Positions 18,871 to 26,547 of a stretch of 64,000 nt of DNA are shown here, piece by piece; positions within the stretch are counted from its first letter, which is position 1, and each line of letters opens with the position of its first letter. A program made the translations under genes and the position numbers. The stretch is from Alphaproteobacteria bacterium (lineage in GTDB: Bacteria; Pseudomonadota; Alphaproteobacteria; Micavibrionales; Micavibrionaceae), in assembly GCA_016794305.1 (NCBI GenBank), contig JAEUKN010000001.1:1-64000 (forward strand), read 5' to 3'. A model generated the notes under the pieces. It did not search any database, was not told the origin of the DNA, and worked only from the letters and a program-made list of their open reading frames with translations.

Positions 18871-19139
18871 CGAACATCCGGCCCTTAAAATTAAAAATTG
18901 AAACATATCATCACGGTTCATCACAGTTTTTAGATCAGATGGATTGGGTGATTTTCACCCGCAAAAAAACTGTGATGCACAATGGATCATTTATTCCATA
19001 ATTTAAATGCACTCAAAAAGCAATGTTTTTCGACTCTTCCAGCTGATATTTTTGCCAAAACCATCGGAAATAAGTTTATGAGCCTTGATCGTCAAATTTT
19101 TCTTGTGTTTTGAGTCCACTCAGGTTAGAGATTAAGATA
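18871..19139. other. Intergenic region ahead of the leuA leader
   Basis: AT-rich divergent promoter region. It holds the start region of the envelope gene on the minus strand and presumably the leu promoter on the plus strand (TTGAGT at 19110-19115 and TAAGAT at 19133-19138 have 17-base spacing but are weak matches). No gene seen. Confidence 0.4.
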
Positions 19140-19205
19140 ATGGATTGTTTTATGATTATTCAAAGTCGTGCCGTATTGCTCCTTCTTCGACTTACCAACC
19201 CCTGA
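19140..19205 (+). CDS. Leucine-rich leader peptide of leuA (LeuL-like)
   Basis: A short frame reads MIIQSRAVLLLLRLTNP from the ATG at 19152, with four consecutive Leu codons (TTG CTC CTT CTT) and one more after an Arg. An in-frame ATG at 19140 would add MDCF. The stop TGA (19203-19205) lies inside the 5' arm of a terminator hairpin. It is 100 bases upstream of 2-isopropylmalate synthase, the first enzyme of leucine synthesis. This is the classic arrangement of a leucine attenuator, in which stalling at Leu codons controls transcription. Confidence 0.8.
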   Translation: MDCFMIIQSRAVLLLLRLTNP

Positions 19206-19252
19206 TCGGGCGGTTGGTTTCTTCGCACGTCCCATCAGGGGCCAAAATTTTT
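19194..19252 (+). promoter_or_regulatory. leuA transcription attenuator with alternative hairpins
   Basis: Terminator: CCCCTGAT plus GGG (19199-19210, one bulged C) pairs with CCCATCAGGGG (19231-19241), an 11-bp stem with a 20-base loop, followed by CCAAAATTTTT (T run 19248-19252). Alternative: ACCAACC (19194-19200), just after the last Leu codon, pairs with GGTTGGT (19212-19218). The two share bases 19199-19200 and cannot form together. This is consistent with leucine-dependent attenuation; whether the alternative acts as antiterminator is inferred. Confidence 0.75.
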
Positions 19253-19302
19253 CCCACTTAAATTATTTCGGTTAAAATTCGATATTTTGAAAGGTATTTT
19301 TT

Positions 19303-20925
19303 ATGTCTGCGCCCGACCACATTATTTCTGACCAGATTATTATTTTTGACACAACTTTGCGCGATGGCGAACAATCCCCCGGATGTTCGATGAATTTGGA
19401 AGAAAAATTGCGTATGGCCCATTTGCTCGATGATATGGGGGTGGATGTGATTGAAGCCGGATTCCCCATTGCATCCCGCGGGGATTTCGAAGCGGTGGAG
19501 GCAATCTCCAAGGCAGTCAAAAACGCCACCATTGCCGGGCTGTGCCGCGCCGTAAAACGCGATATTGAGGCCAGTTTTGAAGCGATTAAGTGCGCGCCCA
19601 AACGCCGTATTCACACCTTTATTTCCACCTCTCCGTTGCACATGAAATATAAATTGCAAATGTCGCCGGAGGCCGTGTTGGCGGCGATTGCCGACTCGGT
19701 GGAATTCGCCCGCCAATTCACCGATGATGTGGAATGGTCAGCCGAGGACGGCAGCCGGACCGAGGATGATTTCTTGGCCCGCGCCGTGGAAATCGCCATT
19801 AAATCAGGCGCCACAACGATTAATATTCCAGATACTGTGGGCTATGCCATGCCCGCCGACTATGCTGCGAAATTCACGATGCTGCGCAACCGTGTACCCA
19901 ATATTGATCGCGCGATTTTATCCGTCCATTGTCACAATGATTTGGGGTTGGCGGTTGCCAATTCTCTGGCCGGTGTGGCCGCCGGAGCGCGCCAGATTGA
20001 ATGCACCGTCAACGGCATTGGGGAACGCGCGGGTAATGCCGCGTTAGAAGAAGTGGTGATGGCCATGCGCACCCGCCCCGATGCGATGCCGTTTAAAAAT
20101 CATATTAAAACGGAGATGATCACCAAAATCTCGCGCACCTTATCCTCCATCACCGGTTTTGTGGTGCAACCGAATAAGGCTATTGTTGGGGCGAATGCCT
20201 TTGCGCATGAAAGCGGCATTCATCAAGACGGTATGCTCAAAAATGCGCAAACCTATGAAATTATGACCCCTGAGTCGGTGGGGCTCCATCGCTCATCCCT
20301 CGTGCTGGGCAAACATTCGGGGCGGCATGCGTTTAAAACGCGGTTGCAGGATTTGGGATATGGTTTGAGTGAAGAAGAAATCGAAGATGCGTTCCAGCGT
20401 TTCAAGGATTTGGCCGATAAGAAAAAAACAATTTATGATGAGGATATTATTGCATTGGTTGAGGATGAAACCGGGCGCGATAAGGACAATATTAAATTCC
20501 TTTCGCTTTTGGTTCAGGCCGGCACGCGGGGGCCGCAAATTGCCACGATTGAAATGGATGTCGATGGTACGCGCCAAACCGCCATGTGTGAAGGCAACGG
20601 TCCCGTTGATGCAATCTTTAAAGCCATCCGTATGATTATCCCGCATGAGGAAGCATGTCTGCAACTCTATCAGGTGCACGCCGTCACCGGTGGCACGGAC
20701 GCACAGGCGGAGGTGAGTGTAAAAATCGAAGAACATGAAAAACAAGTGGTGGGACAGGGCACAGACGCCGATACGCTCGTGGCCTCGGCTAAGGCCTATA
20801 TCCATGCGCTCAACAAACTCATGGATAAACGGCAACGCACCGCCCCCAATGCTACCGACAGCACCACCGAAAGCATGGCAAGTGTTGAGCCAAGTCTGAC
20901 CGCACAAGAGCGTGTAGGCCCCTAA
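19303..20925 (+). CDS. leuA: 2-isopropylmalate synthase
   Basis: 540-residue enzyme condensing acetyl-CoA with 2-oxoisovalerate, the committed step of leucine synthesis. Catalytic TIM barrel: [13 protein letters not shown] at residue ~15, the metal-binding [15 protein letters not shown] and [10 protein letters not shown] motifs. The C-terminal ~150 residues form the LeuA dimer/allosteric domain for leucine feedback. AAAGG lies eight bases before the ATG. An attenuator precedes the gene. The stop TAA overlaps the first bases of a family A repeat. leuB, leuC and leuD are not in the window. Confidence 0.97.
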   Translation: MSAPDHIISDQIIIFDTTLRDGEQSPGCSMNLEEKLRMAHLLDDMGVDVIEAGFPIASRGDFEAVEAISKAVKNATIAGLCRAVKRDIEASFEAIKCAPKRRIHTFISTSPLHMKYKLQMSPEAVLAAIADSVEFARQFTDDVEWSAEDGSRTEDDFLARAVEIAIKSGATTINIPDTVGYAMPADYAAKFTMLRNRVPNIDRAILSVHCHNDLGLAVANSLAGVAAGARQIECTVNGIGERAGNAALEEVVMAMRTRPDAMPFKNHIKTEMITKISRTLSSITGFVVQPNKAIVGANAFAHESGIHQDGMLKNAQTYEIMTPESVGLHRSSLVLGKHSGRHAFKTRLQDLGYGLSEEEIEDAFQRFKDLADKKKTIYDEDIIALVEDETGRDKDNIKFLSLLVQAGTRGPQIATIEMDVDGTRQTAMCEGNGPVDAIFKAIRMIIPHEEACLQLYQVHAVTGGTDAQAEVSVKIEEHEKQVVGQGTDADTLVASAKAYIHALNKLMDKRQRTAPNATDSTTESMASVEPSLTAQERVGP

Positions 20926-21071
20926 GAACCTGTTCATGATCCCTACTCCGGCGTTGGCTTTTCACGGTATTTCTGCGCTTCCGCTTCTCACGTACATCTA
21001 TGTACGATCCGATGCGGTTCTCGAAAAACCGCAAAAATCCTTAGCCGCAGCGAGATCATGAACAGGTTCTA
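20924..21071. repeat. Repeat family A, full copy 2 (inverted orientation)
   Basis: Reverse-complement orientation relative to copies 1 and 3. Ends AGAACCTGTTCATGATCC and GATCATGAACAGGTTCT; the interior has CACGGTATTTCTGCGCTTCC and the GTAC-loop-GTAC palindrome. It begins within the leuA stop codon. The arm GCCGGAGTAGGGATC (as read on the minus strand) recurs at the 3' end of thrS, and the arm GCCGCAGCG..GATCATG (plus strand, from ~21044) recurs at the 3' end of murB. Confidence 0.88.
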
Positions 21072-21104
21072 AAATAGGGCCGTGAATCTTAAATTTTCGC
21101 AACT

Positions 21105-21134
21105 GAAAATAAAGCTTGCCAAAGCTTTATTTTC
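21105..21134. promoter_or_regulatory. Perfect 13-bp stem-loop between leuA and rplS
   Basis: GAAAATAAAGCTT, a four-base loop, then its exact complement. No long T run follows, though the 3' arm itself is T-rich. It could terminate leuA transcription or be a structured element in the rplS leader; L19 is not known to me as a classic autoregulator. Confidence 0.5.
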
Positions 21135-21262
21135 CAAGTATAAGTGCCGAAAATTTATTATATCTCAATATAAAAAGATAATAATGCCGCCGGATTTTAT
21201 GGTCCTCATTTTGTGGTCTGATAAAGTCTGATTACGGGCATTCATAGAAAAAGGAGCATAAA

Positions 21263-21640
21263 ATGAACACATTGCAAAAATTTGAAGCCATGCAAGTGGC
21301 TAAACTCACTGAAAATAAAACGATTCCCGACTTTGCACCCGGTGACACGGTTAAGGTCAACGTAAAAATTGTTGAGGGCAATCGTGAGCGGGTTCAGGCC
21401 TATGAAGGCGTTTGCATCGCCCGTGGCGGTCATGGAATTAATGCCAAATTCACCGTTCGCAAAATCAGCTATGGCGAAGGTGTGGAACGTGTATTTCCGC
21501 TCTTGTCCCCGCGTATTGAGAGCATTGAGGTCATCCGTAAAGGCTCCGTGCGCCGTGCGAAACTTTATTATCTTCGTAATTTGCGCGGTAAAAAAGCACG
21601 GATTGAAGAGAAAAAAGATTATAAATCCGCTGAAAAATAA
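21263..21640 (+). CDS. rplS: Ribosomal protein L19
   Basis: 125-residue large-subunit protein at the 30S-50S interface. Family signatures: [20 protein letters not shown] near residue 25, [14 protein letters not shown], and [21 protein letters not shown], ending with [22 protein letters not shown] lies six bases ahead of the ATG. In many bacteria rplS ends the rpsP-rimM-trmD operon; here it stands alone after a repeat element. An intrinsic terminator follows. Confidence 0.97.
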   Translation: MNTLQKFEAMQVAKLTENKTIPDFAPGDTVKVNVKIVEGNRERVQAYEGVCIARGGHGINAKFTVRKISYGEGVERVFPLLSPRIESIEVIRKGSVRRAKLYYLRNLRGKKARIEEKKDYKSAEK

Positions 21641-21669
21641 TCTCACAGCGATACTCCGATTTTCAGAAG

Positions 21670-21703
21670 AACCTTCCGCCGGTCATAATGTGGAGGGTTT
21701 TTT
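21670..21703 (+). terminator. Intrinsic terminator of rplS
   Basis: AACCTTCC (21670-21677) pairs with GGAGGGTT (21692-21699), an 8-bp stem with one G-U pair, followed by six T (21698-21703). It lies 30 bases after the rplS stop. Confidence 0.8.
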
Positions 21704-21720
21704 AATGCGATATCAAATCA

Positions 21721-22683
21721 TTAATTTGGCACTAATGAAATTATACTTGGTAATTTTCCAATCTTACCAAAAAGGGTACGCACTTCCGGAAGGACATAGC
21801 CGTCTACATAGAGCGTTAAATCAAAATTTCTTACTTCCGGATCGTTGTTATGGGCGCTAAAGAGATAGCATGAGTTACCAAATAACCTTTCAAGAAACAG
21901 TTCCATGCAGCCAGTGGGATTGGGAAATGGATAAAGGCCTTTAGTATGAAGCCATATGGGGTCTGGCCTGTCTGGATTTGAGTTTTCTGGTTTAAACTGC
22001 TCAAGCTGTTCTAATGTTAATTTAACAAAATCTATTAATGATAAAATCCCATTAATGGTTTGCAACAGCTTTATACGCATAAAGGCTTGAACTTTTGAGG
22101 TCTCAGGAGAATCCTCTATAACTAAGAAATGACGACCATCGTAATGGGCCTCTTTGATATTTACCTTAAGTTGCTCGGCACCCCTTTCTATTTGATCCGT
22201 CTCCCAAGATCCGGAGGCCCTCCAGCCAAAAGGTCCGCTCAGCTTACTCTTTGATGCAGTATCACCTATAAACATATTTTTAGCATCTAAAAGCTCAGCG
22301 TGAGCATCTGAAAACATGGATGGTAAAAATTTAGATAAATCGGTGGCACCCAAAATACACATGTTTGCATTATCATGTGATTTAAACGAAGCAGCCAAAC
22401 TAAATATATTTCTGAGCATATTAACACCTTCGCGTGAAAGTGCTAATTGAGAGGGGCTTCTATCATAAGGGTTGCTGCCTTGCTCTGGTCCACCATTAAC
22501 CATCCGGGCATTTATACCGCATCCCTCTAGAAATTCTATCAGGGGAGTTAACTCCTGTTGGTTAAATATATTTTTCGATAAAAAAAGGCCATCATCATCT
22601 GCGAGCTGGGCAAATTGCATATTCAGCAAAAGAAACGCCGCTGACAGAAAACTATAGTTTAATGCGCCATGTTCTGTATCCAT
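21721..22683 (-). CDS. Unrecognised 320-residue protein
   Basis: I do not recognise a family. The ATG has a good site (GAGGATCG upstream) and the frame is uninterrupted, so it is likely real. The protein looks cytoplasmic: no signal peptide, and the hydrophobic stretches (FLSAAFLLLNMQFAQL; NGILSLIDFV) are short. It contains a GPFGWRASGSWETDQ segment and a Cys-Met region (NPTGCMELFLERLFGNSCYLF). It is clearly more AT-rich than adjacent housekeeping genes and is flanked by a family B repeat, hinting at acquisition. Convergent with rplS. Confidence 0.6.
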   Translation of the reverse strand: MDTEHGALNYSFLSAAFLLLNMQFAQLADDDGLFLSKNIFNQQELTPLIEFLEGCGINARMVNGGPEQGSNPYDRSPSQLALSREGVNMLRNIFSLAASFKSHDNANMCILGATDLSKFLPSMFSDAHAELLDAKNMFIGDTASKSKLSGPFGWRASGSWETDQIERGAEQLKVNIKEAHYDGRHFLVIEDSPETSKVQAFMRIKLLQTINGILSLIDFVKLTLEQLEQFKPENSNPDRPDPIWLHTKGLYPFPNPTGCMELFLERLFGNSCYLFSAHNNDPEVRNFDLTLYVDGYVLPEVRTLFGKIGKLPSIISLVPN

Positions 22684-23080
22684 TCGATCCTCGTAAATTT
22701 TAGCTATACTCAGACTACTGAACTCCTGGACGGCGCCGCTCGGCCCGCACCAGCAATTCAGTATTCCAAGTATATTGAATTCTTATACCAACTACCTTAT
22801 GAAGCTTTTTCATCCGACCAGTCTAATCTCTTATCAGCGTTTGGCTAGGACATGGATTTAAATAAGTTCATTCATTAGGCTGTTGGTATTAGACCTGCTC
22901 ATGGTCGTTTATAACGCCAAATTTTAATTAACATATCAGCCGAGCGAGCATTTGTAAAGATAATAATTATTGAAAAATTAAACAGACCAACCGCTATAAA
23001 TAATTAAAATTGAGATTAAAATCTGGCCCCTAAACTATAAAAACCCATACCCAAAAAAATAAAAACTGTTATAGTGCAGC
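22684..23080. other. Non-coding stretch with repeat B and a possible further inverted repeat
   Basis: About 400 bases, AT-rich. Besides repeat B, ATACCAAC (22785-22792) and GTTGGTAT (22882-22889) are inverted copies about 105 bases apart, which may bound a third small palindromic element. No gene seen. Confidence 0.4.
22704..22774. repeat. Repeat family B, short copy (71 bp)
   Basis: Ends TATACTCAGACTACTGAAC and CAGCAATTCAGTATTCCAAG are imperfect inverted repeats matching those of the copy at 49446-49550. The centre (GGACGGCGCCGCTCGGCCCG) is shorter and differs, so this is a deleted or diverged copy. It lies upstream of the unknown gene at 21721-22683. Confidence 0.7.
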
Positions 23081-23662
23081 ATGAATTGGAATCGGCTTGA
23101 TCGTGAACAGACTATCCGCATGATTGCGCGTGTGAAATCCACCGCGGAATCGCTGTTGTTTTCCCCGGCTACGAGTGAGGCAAAGTTTTTACCCCTGCCG
23201 TTTTATGAGCGATTCGCGATTTATCGGCTGACCAATTTTTCCTCGCTCCCCACATTTTCGATGGATTTTTTAAGCGATGGGGAGATTTTTCATTATATGG
23301 ACGGCTCAGACGCGCATATTATGCAGGTGAATACGCAATTTGGGCTCAACCTCACCCGTCAAACCGTGTTGCCCTATATCCATTTTTACTATGCTTTTGT
23401 GCGCATGGCCGAAGGCGAAATGATCATCCTGAAAAGTGCCGAAGAAGCCGCGATTATTGATTTATATGACGAAGAACGGCGGGAGGAATTTGACGTGATT
23501 CCCAACCCGTGCGACATTCAGGAAACGCGCGAAAGCGGCCAATTTAACGTGACGGCCCCGGTTTTATATGACGGCAGCCCCGTAGAGGCACTCATCACCG
23601 TGACTCAGCATGGACATGTAACCACCCAACCGCGCCGCATGTTGACGATGGGACGGTACTAG
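23081..23662 (+). CDS. Unrecognised 193-residue protein
   Basis: I cannot name a family. Soluble, acidic, no signal peptide or membrane span. It contains an aromatic-rich centre (LPYIHFYYAFVRMAEGEMIIL) and ends in a basic QPRRMLTMGRY. First of three closely spaced genes (next gene 16 bases on, then a 36-codon ORF 16 bases after that), so an operon is likely. Codon use resembles the neighbouring housekeeping genes. Confidence 0.65.
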   Translation: MNWNRLDREQTIRMIARVKSTAESLLFSPATSEAKFLPLPFYERFAIYRLTNFSSLPTFSMDFLSDGEIFHYMDGSDAHIMQVNTQFGLNLTRQTVLPYIHFYYAFVRMAEGEMIILKSAEEAAIIDLYDEERREEFDVIPNPCDIQETRESGQFNVTAPVLYDGSPVEALITVTQHGHVTTQPRRMLTMGRY

Positions 23663-23678
23663 GGGAAAGGATTCGATC

Positions 23679-24257
23679 ATGAACGACATGAACAAACAAT
23701 TTGAAACCATGGGGGCGCAGCTCGCCGCCGGCGCGCCGACAAGCTATAGCCACGCGCAATCGGATGTGATTCGCGATGAATGCCAATCATTGTTGCGGCA
23801 AATTCCCGAAGGCCAAAGATTGTTGGAATTTTTAAAGACCGACTCATGTGACATTAAAATCCTCAACGGCAAAAAAGTTGATTGGAAAAGCGCGCCCGAT
23901 GCCAAAATCGCCTATCTTTTCTGCCCCGTCCCCACTAAGGCAATTGGGTTGGAGGAAATTACGCTGGGCTATGCCATTGCCGCGAGGGAATTGGAGCAAC
24001 CCAAGCATGGCATTTATCAACCCAACCCCAACCACCCGCCCGAAATGGCGTTTCAAACCATGGTTGAATATTTTTTAGATATTAATATTGAGATGAGTAA
24101 AATTGTCGCGGAATTCGCCGCCCGTGACCCCAATACGAAATTTCTTGACCTGATCACAAAATTAGGGCAGAATGAATTCTATAGCGAATATATTTCCGGT
24201 AAAAATAAAGAAGAGTTGAGGGAAATATTAAAGCGGACTTTAATCAACAATGATTAA
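23679..24257 (+). CDS. Unrecognised 192-residue protein
   Basis: Family not recognised. Soluble with two long helices near the C-terminus (FLDINIEMSKIVAEFAARD and KNKEELREILKRTL) and a PNPNHPPEMAF loop. GGAAAGGATTC precedes the ATG. It follows the 193-residue gene by 16 bases and is probably co-expressed with it. The LGYAIAARELEQ segment recalls the helix of some putative peptidases, but no HExxH is present. Confidence 0.65.
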   Translation: MNDMNKQFETMGAQLAAGAPTSYSHAQSDVIRDECQSLLRQIPEGQRLLEFLKTDSCDIKILNGKKVDWKSAPDAKIAYLFCPVPTKAIGLEEITLGYAIAARELEQPKHGIYQPNPNHPPEMAFQTMVEYFLDINIEMSKIVAEFAARDPNTKFLDLITKLGQNEFYSEYISGKNKEELREILKRTLINND

Positions 24258-24273
24258 CGAAGGAGTGTGTGAA

Positions 24274-24384
24274 ATGGTATTATCAAGTCATCAGCAACGA
24301 GGTATAGCGCGCTCTCTTGCACCTCTTGCACCTAGTATAGGGAAGGGCGTATCTCCCGTGGTTAGTTTGCACCCTGCTGGTTAG
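24274..24384 (+). CDS. Possible 36-residue small protein
   Basis: ATG preceded by a strong ribosome binding site (AAGGAG, nine bases away), 36 codons, then TAG and an intrinsic terminator 16 bases later. The peptide begins MVLSSHQQRGIARSLAPLAP. It would be the third gene of the operon starting at 23081. A leader for rlmN is unlikely because the terminator separates them and no amino acid dominates. Confidence 0.45.
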   Translation: MVLSSHQQRGIARSLAPLAPSIGKGVSPVVSLHPAG

Positions 24385-24399
24385 ATTCTGAATTTTCTG

Positions 24400-24430
24400 A
24401 GGCCGCCTTGTGCGGCCTTTTGTATTTTTA
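24400..24430 (+). terminator. Intrinsic terminator before rlmN
   Basis: AGGCCGC, five-base loop, GCGGCCT (7-bp stem, 24400-24418) followed by TTTGTATTTTTA. It closes the three-gene run 23081-24384. Confidence 0.85.
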
Positions 24431-24567
24431 CCCCCAAATTCTTAAAAAATCCTTACCGATTTTAAAAAATATCATCTTGCCCACAAAAATTTCATTCAAT
24501 TTTTATTCCCAATCGCCCGCAATCCCTGTATAGTGGCCGCACAGCCACCATAGTAGCAGGTTTTACA

Positions 24568-25689
24568 ATGAGTCTTTCCACCCATGCCGAAAAATTTGCC
24601 GCGCCGCGTTTGGATGCACAAGGGCGCAGGCAGCTGATCGGTTTGCCGCGCGCGGAATTGGAAAAAATTATGATCGCGGAAGGCCAGCCGGCCTTCCGCG
24701 CCAAGCAATTATGGAACTGGATTTATCAGCGCGGGGTCAAGGATTTTGACTCAATGGGCAATTTGCCCAAGGATTTCCGCCGTCAATTGGGTGAAAAATA
24801 CGTGATTGATCGGGCGCGCATCGTGACCGAACAAAAATCCGATGACGGGACAATCAAATGGCTTCTGGGGCTTTCTGACGGGCAAGAGGTGGAAATGGTG
24901 TTCATTCCCACCCCCACACGCGGCACCTTATGTGTGTCATCACAGGTTGGTTGCACACTCACCTGTCGGTTTTGTCATACGGGGACTCAGCCCCTTGTGC
25001 GCAATTTGGGCCCCCATGAGATGTTACAGCAGATTTTGTTGGCCAAGGATTTCCTGAATGAATGGCCATCAGAAGACGAAAAACAGGGACGTGACCTGAC
25101 CAATATCGTGATGATGGGCATGGGGGAGCCGCTTTATAACTATGACAATGTCGCCTCTGCCCTCAAAATTTGCATGGACCCCGACGGGTTGGGCATATCC
25201 AAACGCCATATCACCCTTTCGACCTCCGGTGTTGTGCCGCAAATCATCCAATGCGGCGAAGAATTGGGGGTCAATCTCGCCATTTCGCTCCATGCGCCCA
25301 ACAATCAATTGCGCAGCGAAATCATGCCGATTAACCAAAAATATCCGTTGGAAGATTTATTGGATGCCTGTCGAAATTATCCCGGGCTCTCACCCATGCG
25401 GCGCATTACGTTTGAATATGTCATGCTCGATGGGGTGAATGATGCGGCCGAACATGCGCATGAACTTACGCGGCTGCTGATTAATATTCCGTGTAAAATT
25501 AACCTCATTCCGTTTAATGCGTGGGAGGGGAGTGGGTTCAGCTGCTCCCAAGAGGAAAAAATTAATCAATTCGCGAAAATTTTGGAAAATGCAGGCTATG
25601 ATGCCCCGATCCGCCGCCCCCGTGGACGCGATATTCTCGCGGCGTGCGGACAGTTGAAATCCTTAAGCGAGAGATTAAAGAAAAAATAG
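24568..25689 (+). CDS. rlmN: 23S rRNA (A2503-C2)/tRNA (A37-C2) methyltransferase
   Basis: 373-residue radical SAM enzyme that methylates C2 of A2503 in 23S rRNA and A37 of some tRNAs. The CxxxCxxC cluster appears as [11 protein letters not shown] (residue ~133). [14 protein letters not shown] and SLHAPNN are family motifs. A conserved C-terminal Cys lies near [14 protein letters not shown] (the methyl-carrying Cys region), and [16 protein letters not shown] closes the protein. Full length. Monocistronic after a terminator. Confidence 0.96.
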   Translation: MSLSTHAEKFAAPRLDAQGRRQLIGLPRAELEKIMIAEGQPAFRAKQLWNWIYQRGVKDFDSMGNLPKDFRRQLGEKYVIDRARIVTEQKSDDGTIKWLLGLSDGQEVEMVFIPTPTRGTLCVSSQVGCTLTCRFCHTGTQPLVRNLGPHEMLQQILLAKDFLNEWPSEDEKQGRDLTNIVMMGMGEPLYNYDNVASALKICMDPDGLGISKRHITLSTSGVVPQIIQCGEELGVNLAISLHAPNNQLRSEIMPINQKYPLEDLLDACRNYPGLSPMRRITFEYVMLDGVNDAAEHAHELTRLLINIPCKINLIPFNAWEGSGFSCSQEEKINQFAKILENAGYDAPIRRPRGRDILAACGQLKSLSERLKKK

Positions 25690-25807
25690 ACGGCAAAGTC
25701 AGAATCTCTATATTTTTTCATAATGTTAATAATTCGTTATTTTCTTGCATAATTTTATAAAAAGATGTATAAATTAACTGTAGGTTAATATTTTGGTTTT
25801 TTAAAAT

Positions 25808-26434
25808 ATGGCAAATCCAGCAGGCAAAGTGGGTATAATAAATGGGTTCCGTCCCTGGGATGCGGCCAATGGTGCTGTGTTTTGGAATAGTTGGTGTACT
25901 ATCCAAAATTATTCTGGGTTCCCATACACAGACTTGGCGCAATCTTATGAAGCATTGCAACAGAGGCATGACGATCCCTGTGCTGATGAGGTGGACGGTT
26001 CTACTACCTATGATCGAAGTGTTTGGAATAATTTATGCACTTGGTCATTTTTGGAAGCTATGAGGGAAATAACCCTCAACTATACACACTCTGAAATTTC
26101 GGCATATAATCGCGATGCTTATGCGTTTGGCGGTAATTTGCAGGCAGGGGCATATCACCTCAAAGATCCGAACGAATTGCCGAAAGTTAATTTCGCCGCG
26201 GCCGCAAAAGATGTAACATCAGGACAAAATAACTTCCATATTAAAAATAAACTTATTCCTCAAGAGCCGGCCGCGCAGCCTCTTACCCTTACAGCTGTAC
26301 AAGTTGGGCAATTTAATTTTGGTCAGGCGGCCAATGAGATGACTACCGGCAATTCGGCAGTTTCGCCTAATGTGGTGACATTGTATCCTAACGGCCCTCA
26401 GTCACAAAAGCCCGGGCTCGTCGCAGGTTTTTAA
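25808..26434 (+). CDS. Unrecognised 208-residue protein
   Basis: Family unknown. The sequence is Asn/Ala/Gly/Tyr-rich with many aromatic residues (RPWDAANGAVFWNSWCTIQNY), and the C-terminal third is low-complexity. Three Cys, no signal peptide, no membrane span. AT-rich promoter region upstream; no clear ribosome binding site. Composition resembles secreted structural or effector-like proteins, but nothing firm supports this. Confidence 0.5.
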   Translation: MANPAGKVGIINGFRPWDAANGAVFWNSWCTIQNYSGFPYTDLAQSYEALQQRHDDPCADEVDGSTTYDRSVWNNLCTWSFLEAMREITLNYTHSEISAYNRDAYAFGGNLQAGAYHLKDPNELPKVNFAAAAKDVTSGQNNFHIKNKLIPQEPAAQPLTLTAVQVGQFNFGQAANEMTTGNSAVSPNVVTLYPNGPQSQKPGLVAGF

Positions 26435-26529
26435 TCCCCGCCAAACAAATTTCCTGAAAAAGAAATCTATTTCTCGGCTTGAGCTTTGCGGAAAACTCCT
26501 TTAGAACAAGGAGATCATATCCCAAACCG

Positions 26530-26547
26530 ATGAGTGACGTACCGTGA
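26530..26547 (+). CDS. Five-codon upstream ORF overlapping the mgtE start (possible)
   Basis: ATG AGT GAC GTA CCG TGA. Its stop overlaps the GTG start of mgtE (GTGA). AAGGAG lies 16 bases upstream, rather far. It may translationally couple mgtE, act as a mini-leader, or be the relic of a frameshifted longer start. Confidence 0.3.
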   Translation: MSDVP

